Assembly: GCA_012511925.1 (NCBI GenBank)
Contig: JAAZFD010000035.1
Span: 1-8,768 of the forward strand
DNA: 8,768 bases
Source: Clostridiales bacterium
GTDB taxonomy: Bacteria; Bacillota; Clostridia; Christensenellales; CAG-138
Direction of reading: 5' to 3'
Shown here: piece after piece, positions 6,575 to 8,768 of the stretch
How positions within the stretch are numbered: the stretch's first letter is position 1
Layout of the letters: every line of letters begins with the position of its first letter
The notes under the pieces: model-generated
What the model was told of the DNA's origin: nothing
The model's input: only the letters and a program-made list of their open reading frames with translations
Database searches by the model: none
Translations under genes and position numbers: made by a program

Positions 6575-7654
6575 TCAATCGTCAGCAACACACAACGCTA
6601 AAATCTTAGTCGCATCGCCTGTGTTTATAACACCATCGCCGTTAATATCGGCTCTTTCAACTTGTTCCTCGTCAAGCATTTCCTCTAAGGTTATATGTCG
6701 CAATAAGCACACCGCATCGCCTGTGTTTACCAGCTTGTCGCCGTTAATGTCGCCCAAATAGTAAATTAAATACGAACAGCCACTCGCTTCCGCCCATGTC
6801 ATAACGCCGGGTGCAACCCTATAGATATCAAAATTGAAATCCAAGGCTACGCCTATCGCTTCCTCTAAATAAGTGAAGTAGAATTTTAGGAACTTTCCTG
6901 TAAGGGTTTGCTCCTCAACACGCTCTTGAGTTACTTTAACTGCACCATTCAAAAGTTCGTGCGAACCTGTTCCCATGAACGATTCCTGCTCCTCGTAATG
7001 GTCAAATGTTAATAGCTTATCGTTATAGTTCAAAGTGATAAAGCAGGTCGCAGTCTCTATGAAAGGCTCAAGCGCAAGCTGTTCAAGACGAATTTCAACT
7101 ACTAAGAAATTCTCCTCCATATATGCCTTTGAAGTGTAAATTTCTTTTTCGCCATACTTGGCTTCGAATGTGTAGGAACAGCCCTCTGCGGTAGCGTCTT
7201 CAAGCTCATCATCGGCATTGAAAACTTGGAATGCAGTTAGTGCGAAGTCGATAGTCCCCACAGCCTCTGCTTCGTTATATGTGAAATATAACTCCAAGTA
7301 GTCGCCGCTTTCGGTTATGTTTTTATCCTCTGCAATCTGAACCGCAACGATTTTACCGTTTACGCTTTCAACCTCGAGAGTTCCCTCAAACACATCGCCT
7401 TCTAAGTAGTGGTCATACGTAAGAACATTGCTGTCGTACTCTAACTTAATATGGCTGCTCGACATTTCACCCTCAAGCCCGCTAAGCGTAACTTGAACAA
7501 CGACAAAGTTGTTTTCAGTGTCCATAAATGCGCTTGATGTAAATTGAGCAAATGGAGTTTCCCCCTCATCTGTCGCACCTGCCAACGGCATAAAAACTGT
7601 TGCCGTAAGCATTACAAGGCTAATAATAGCCACCAATCTTTTAAACTTTTTCAT
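6575..7654 (-). CDS. Secreted protein, two cohesin-like modules plus type I dockerin
   Basis: A 359-residue paralogue of the next gene in the operon. Its first 25 residues are identical (MKKFKRLVAIISLVML ... FMPLA). Two modules (36-166, 171-299) carry YDHYL at 80 and FDHYE at 217, with strands YLELYFTY (119) and FLKFYFTY (255). The dockerin (301-359) has loops D302, N304, D306, D313 and D336, N338, D340, D347, again with NTGDA in both. The boundary SYTFEAKYGE between its modules matches SYTFEANYGE between modules 2 and 3 of the neighbour, so modules and dockerin align with that protein's last two modules, one module fewer. The start has AAAGGA about 10 nt upstream. It is first in the operon, after the promoter at 7737-7709. 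Dockerin call firm; cohesin-like call moderate. Confidence 0.88.
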   Translation of the reverse strand: MKKFKRLVAIISLVMLTATVFMPLAGATDEGETPFAQFTSSAFMDTENNFVVVQVTLSGLEGEMSSSHIKLEYDSNVLTYDHYLEGDVFEGTLEVESVNGKIVAVQIAEDKNITESGDYLELYFTYNEAEAVGTIDFALTAFQVFNADDELEDATAEGCSYTFEAKYGEKEIYTSKAYMEENFLVVEIRLEQLALEPFIETATCFITLNYNDKLLTFDHYEEQESFMGTGSHELLNGAVKVTQERVEEQTLTGKFLKFYFTYLEEAIGVALDFNFDIYRVAPGVMTWAEASGCSYLIYYLGDINGDKLVNTGDAVCLLRHITLEEMLDEEQVERADINGDGVINTGDATKILALCVADD

Positions 7655-7682
7655 TTTTTCTGTTTCCTTTCGTTACTATATA

Positions 7683-7704
7683 ATATGATGCAATGCATTC
7701 ATAT
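7683..7704. repeat. Dyad at the dockerin operon transcription start
   Basis: ATATGA (7683-7688) and TCATAT (7699-7704) are a perfect 6-bp inverted repeat around TGCAATGCAT. The dyad covers the predicted transcription start (about 7702) and the first leader bases, a typical place for a repressor operator or a 5' mRNA hairpin. AT-rich dyads of this length do arise by chance. Confidence 0.35.
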
Positions 7705-7708
7705 TGTA

Positions 7709-7737
7709 ATTATATATCAAGAACTTGGGATTGTAAA
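7709..7737 (-). promoter_or_regulatory. Sigma-A promoter of the dockerin operon
   Basis: On the minus strand TTTACA (7737-7732) lies 17 nt from TATAAT (7714-7709), one mismatch from full consensus. The start would be near 7702, about 48 nt before the ATG at 7654. It would drive both dockerin genes and the zinc-ribbon/TPR-like gene, since I see no good promoter in the 67-nt and 12-nt gaps. Confidence 0.65.
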
Positions 7738-7820
7738 GCAAAAAAATAGTAATTTCATAAATAATTTGCAATTAGAGGCAGGGAAAAGTTCTTTTCGAAC
7801 AAAAAAATGGCAATAAACAA

Positions 7821-8447
7821 TCAAGTTTTAGGAACTTTTCTGTTTAGCAACTTCTTTTCCCATACATGAAACACAAGAATGCTCAACGAAAATCCAAATA
7901 GCCAACCTCCCAATACATCGCCAGCGTGATGCACTCCTAAATAAATGCGGCTGAATCCTATACTAATAATAAGAAGAAATAATATCGCTGATACTGAATA
8001 CTTAACCTTTTGATTCTTTACATATTTAAAAATAAGCCATATAAGCATAAAATATAGCGTTGCGTTGTTCAATGCGTGTCCGCTCGGAAAGCTGTAGCTT
8101 GTTTCATTTATTAAGCGCAGAATATCGGGTCGTTCTCTTGCAAAAAAATTCTTCATTATTATATTTAGAATGCTTGAAGAAATCACAGCTAATGAAACAG
8201 GAAAAGCAATGTGCTTTCGTGTGCGTGGAATAACGAAAAACAACAGGCAAATTGTAATTACCATAGCCGTATCGCCAACAAATGTGATTACTTTTAGAAT
8301 GACGGTAAGCGCAGGCGACATTTTATCAACGGCTTCTTTGTAAATCCAACCCTCAAACTCTACGCCGATGCCCGCTTGAATACTGATAGCAAGCAACACA
8401 AATAAAGTTGCCGATACAATGATAAACCATATTTTTCTGCGACTCAT
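7821..8447 (-). CDS. PAP2-family membrane phosphatase
   Basis: A 208-residue integral membrane protein with the full PAP2 signature: K99-x6-R106-P107 (KNFFARERP), P121-S-G-H124, and S166-R167-x5-H173-x3-D177 (SRIYLGVHHAGD). H173 is the expected nucleophile and H124 the expected proton donor. Hydrophobic helices occur at about 7-25, 48-73, 80-97, 128-143, 150-165 and 177-195. Such enzymes remove phosphate from lipid phosphates, including phosphatidic acid, phosphatidylglycerol phosphate and undecaprenyl diphosphate; the substrate cannot be told from sequence. The size is normal for the family. The start has GGGAAGG 4 nt upstream. It is transcribed in the same direction as the dockerin operon, but a 166-nt gap with a separate promoter suggests an independent unit. 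Confidence 0.93.
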   Translation of the reverse strand: MSRRKIWFIIVSATLFVLLAISIQAGIGVEFEGWIYKEAVDKMSPALTVILKVITFVGDTAMVITICLLFFVIPRTRKHIAFPVSLAVISSSILNIIMKNFFARERPDILRLINETSYSFPSGHALNNATLYFMLIWLIFKYVKNQKVKYSVSAILFLLIISIGFSRIYLGVHHAGDVLGGWLFGFSLSILVFHVWEKKLLNRKVPKT

Positions 8448-8518
8448 ATTACCTTCCCTTCAATCAAATATACAATCACAATGCCAAACTTATTTATAGT
8501 TTTTGTGCGTTTTTTAAT

Positions 8519-8533
8519 ATTATTCGGAATAAT
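8519..8533. repeat. 15-bp interrupted palindrome ATTATTC-G-GAATAAT
   Basis: Two perfect 7-bp arms flank a single central G. It sits in the divergent region between the PAP2 gene and the strong plus-strand promoter, about 70 nt upstream of the PAP2 start. The size and place suit a dimeric repressor operator, but no regulator is identified. Confidence 0.4.
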
Positions 8534-8596
8534 CCGCTTGATGAAAGTACCAAAAAAGCCAATAGATAGCGGCAATTTACTGGCTTAGCGGGGGTT

Positions 8597-8670
8597 AAAA
8601 ATCTTTTTTCAAAAAAACCTCAAAAAACTTTAAAAAAAGTATTGACAAACAAAATTATATGGGGTATCAT
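8597..8670 (+). promoter_or_regulatory. Strong promoter with phased A-tracts (rRNA-type)
   Basis: TTGACA (8642-8647), a 17-nt spacer and TATCAT (8665-8670) form a near-consensus promoter. Directly upstream, A- or T-tracts start at 8597, 8604, 8611, 8622 and 8632, the last three spaced by 11 and 10 nt. This is the arrangement of intrinsically bent DNA and of UP elements that bind the RNA polymerase alpha subunit at stable-RNA promoters. Transcription would start near 8677 and run off the right edge. Confidence 0.75.
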
Positions 8671-8768
8671 AACAAAGCTGTCGCAAAAGCGGAGGGTTCA
8701 CAAGGGGTTGACCCGAACGAACGAGAAAGCGTGGATGCGGCAAATGCACCTTGAAAACTGTATAGTGC
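8671..8768 (+). other. Probable rRNA operon leader, cut by the window edge
   Basis: The transcribed region has no reading frame with a ribosome site. It holds a short CGC-AAAA-GCG hairpin (about 8683-8691), a GGGTTCA/TGACCC stem (8694-8700 with 8709-8714), and TGCACCTTGAAAACTG at 8745-8760. That last motif closely resembles the boxA-like antitermination sequences (CTTTGAAAACT type) found in clostridial rRNA leaders and spacers. With the strong promoter this suggests that a 16S rRNA gene starts beyond base 8768. The rRNA itself is not seen, so this is inference. Confidence 0.55.

Noticed and set aside
6513..6761. Plus-strand open frame over the dockerin end, and a similar one at 5072-5266
   Set aside because: Both are antisense to dockerin coding repeats; their shared Ser/Pro-rich reading is a by-product of the conserved calcium-loop codons.
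7784..7800. GTTC/GAAC hairpin followed by TTTT after the PAP2 gene
   Set aside because: Only 4 bp with a 4-base T-run; too weak to call a terminator, though one would be expected here.

Overview
The window looks like a low-GC, anaerobic Firmicute of the class Clostridia, probably a gut or rumen Ruminococcaceae/Oscillospiraceae relative. The reasons are the AT-rich sequence, near-consensus sigma-A promoters (TTGACA-17-TATAAT type), purine-rich Shine-Dalgarno sites, and two secreted proteins that end in type I dockerins, the module used by cellulosome-forming Clostridia. The taxonomic placement is inference.

Layout. Bases 1-671 hold no supportable gene. A strong promoter (672-700) and a leader of about 130 nt precede a plus-strand gene (837-2318) for a secreted, C-terminally membrane-anchored FecR-domain protein. 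Running towards it on the minus strand is a membrane protein with a zinc ribbon at each end (2508-3230), with its own promoter and, downstream, what looks like a broken small lipoprotein gene. Next on the minus strand is a compact two-tRNA unit, tRNA-Ser(UGA) then tRNA-Ser(GCU), with a perfect consensus promoter and a clear intrinsic terminator. Upstream of it lies a truncated, twice-frameshifted IS1-family transposase remnant (3768-4180).

The most distinctive part is a minus-strand cluster, probably one operon (7654 to 4402). It holds two paralogous secreted proteins built from two or three divergent cohesin-like modules plus a C-terminal type I dockerin, followed 12 nt later by a cytoplasmic-looking zinc-ribbon/TPR-like protein. 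The two dockerin proteins share an almost identical signal-peptide coding segment and the same dockerin recognition residues, but differ in module number. A cohesin-like plus dockerin architecture is that of an adaptor scaffoldin: the dockerin would plug into another scaffold and the modules could bind further partners. Whether these modules really bind dockerins is unproven.

The right end carries a minus-strand PAP2-family membrane phosphatase. Divergent from it is a very strong plus-strand promoter with phased A-tracts and a leader containing a boxA-like TGCACCTTGAAAACTG. This is most simply the start of an rRNA operon whose 16S gene would lie just beyond the window.
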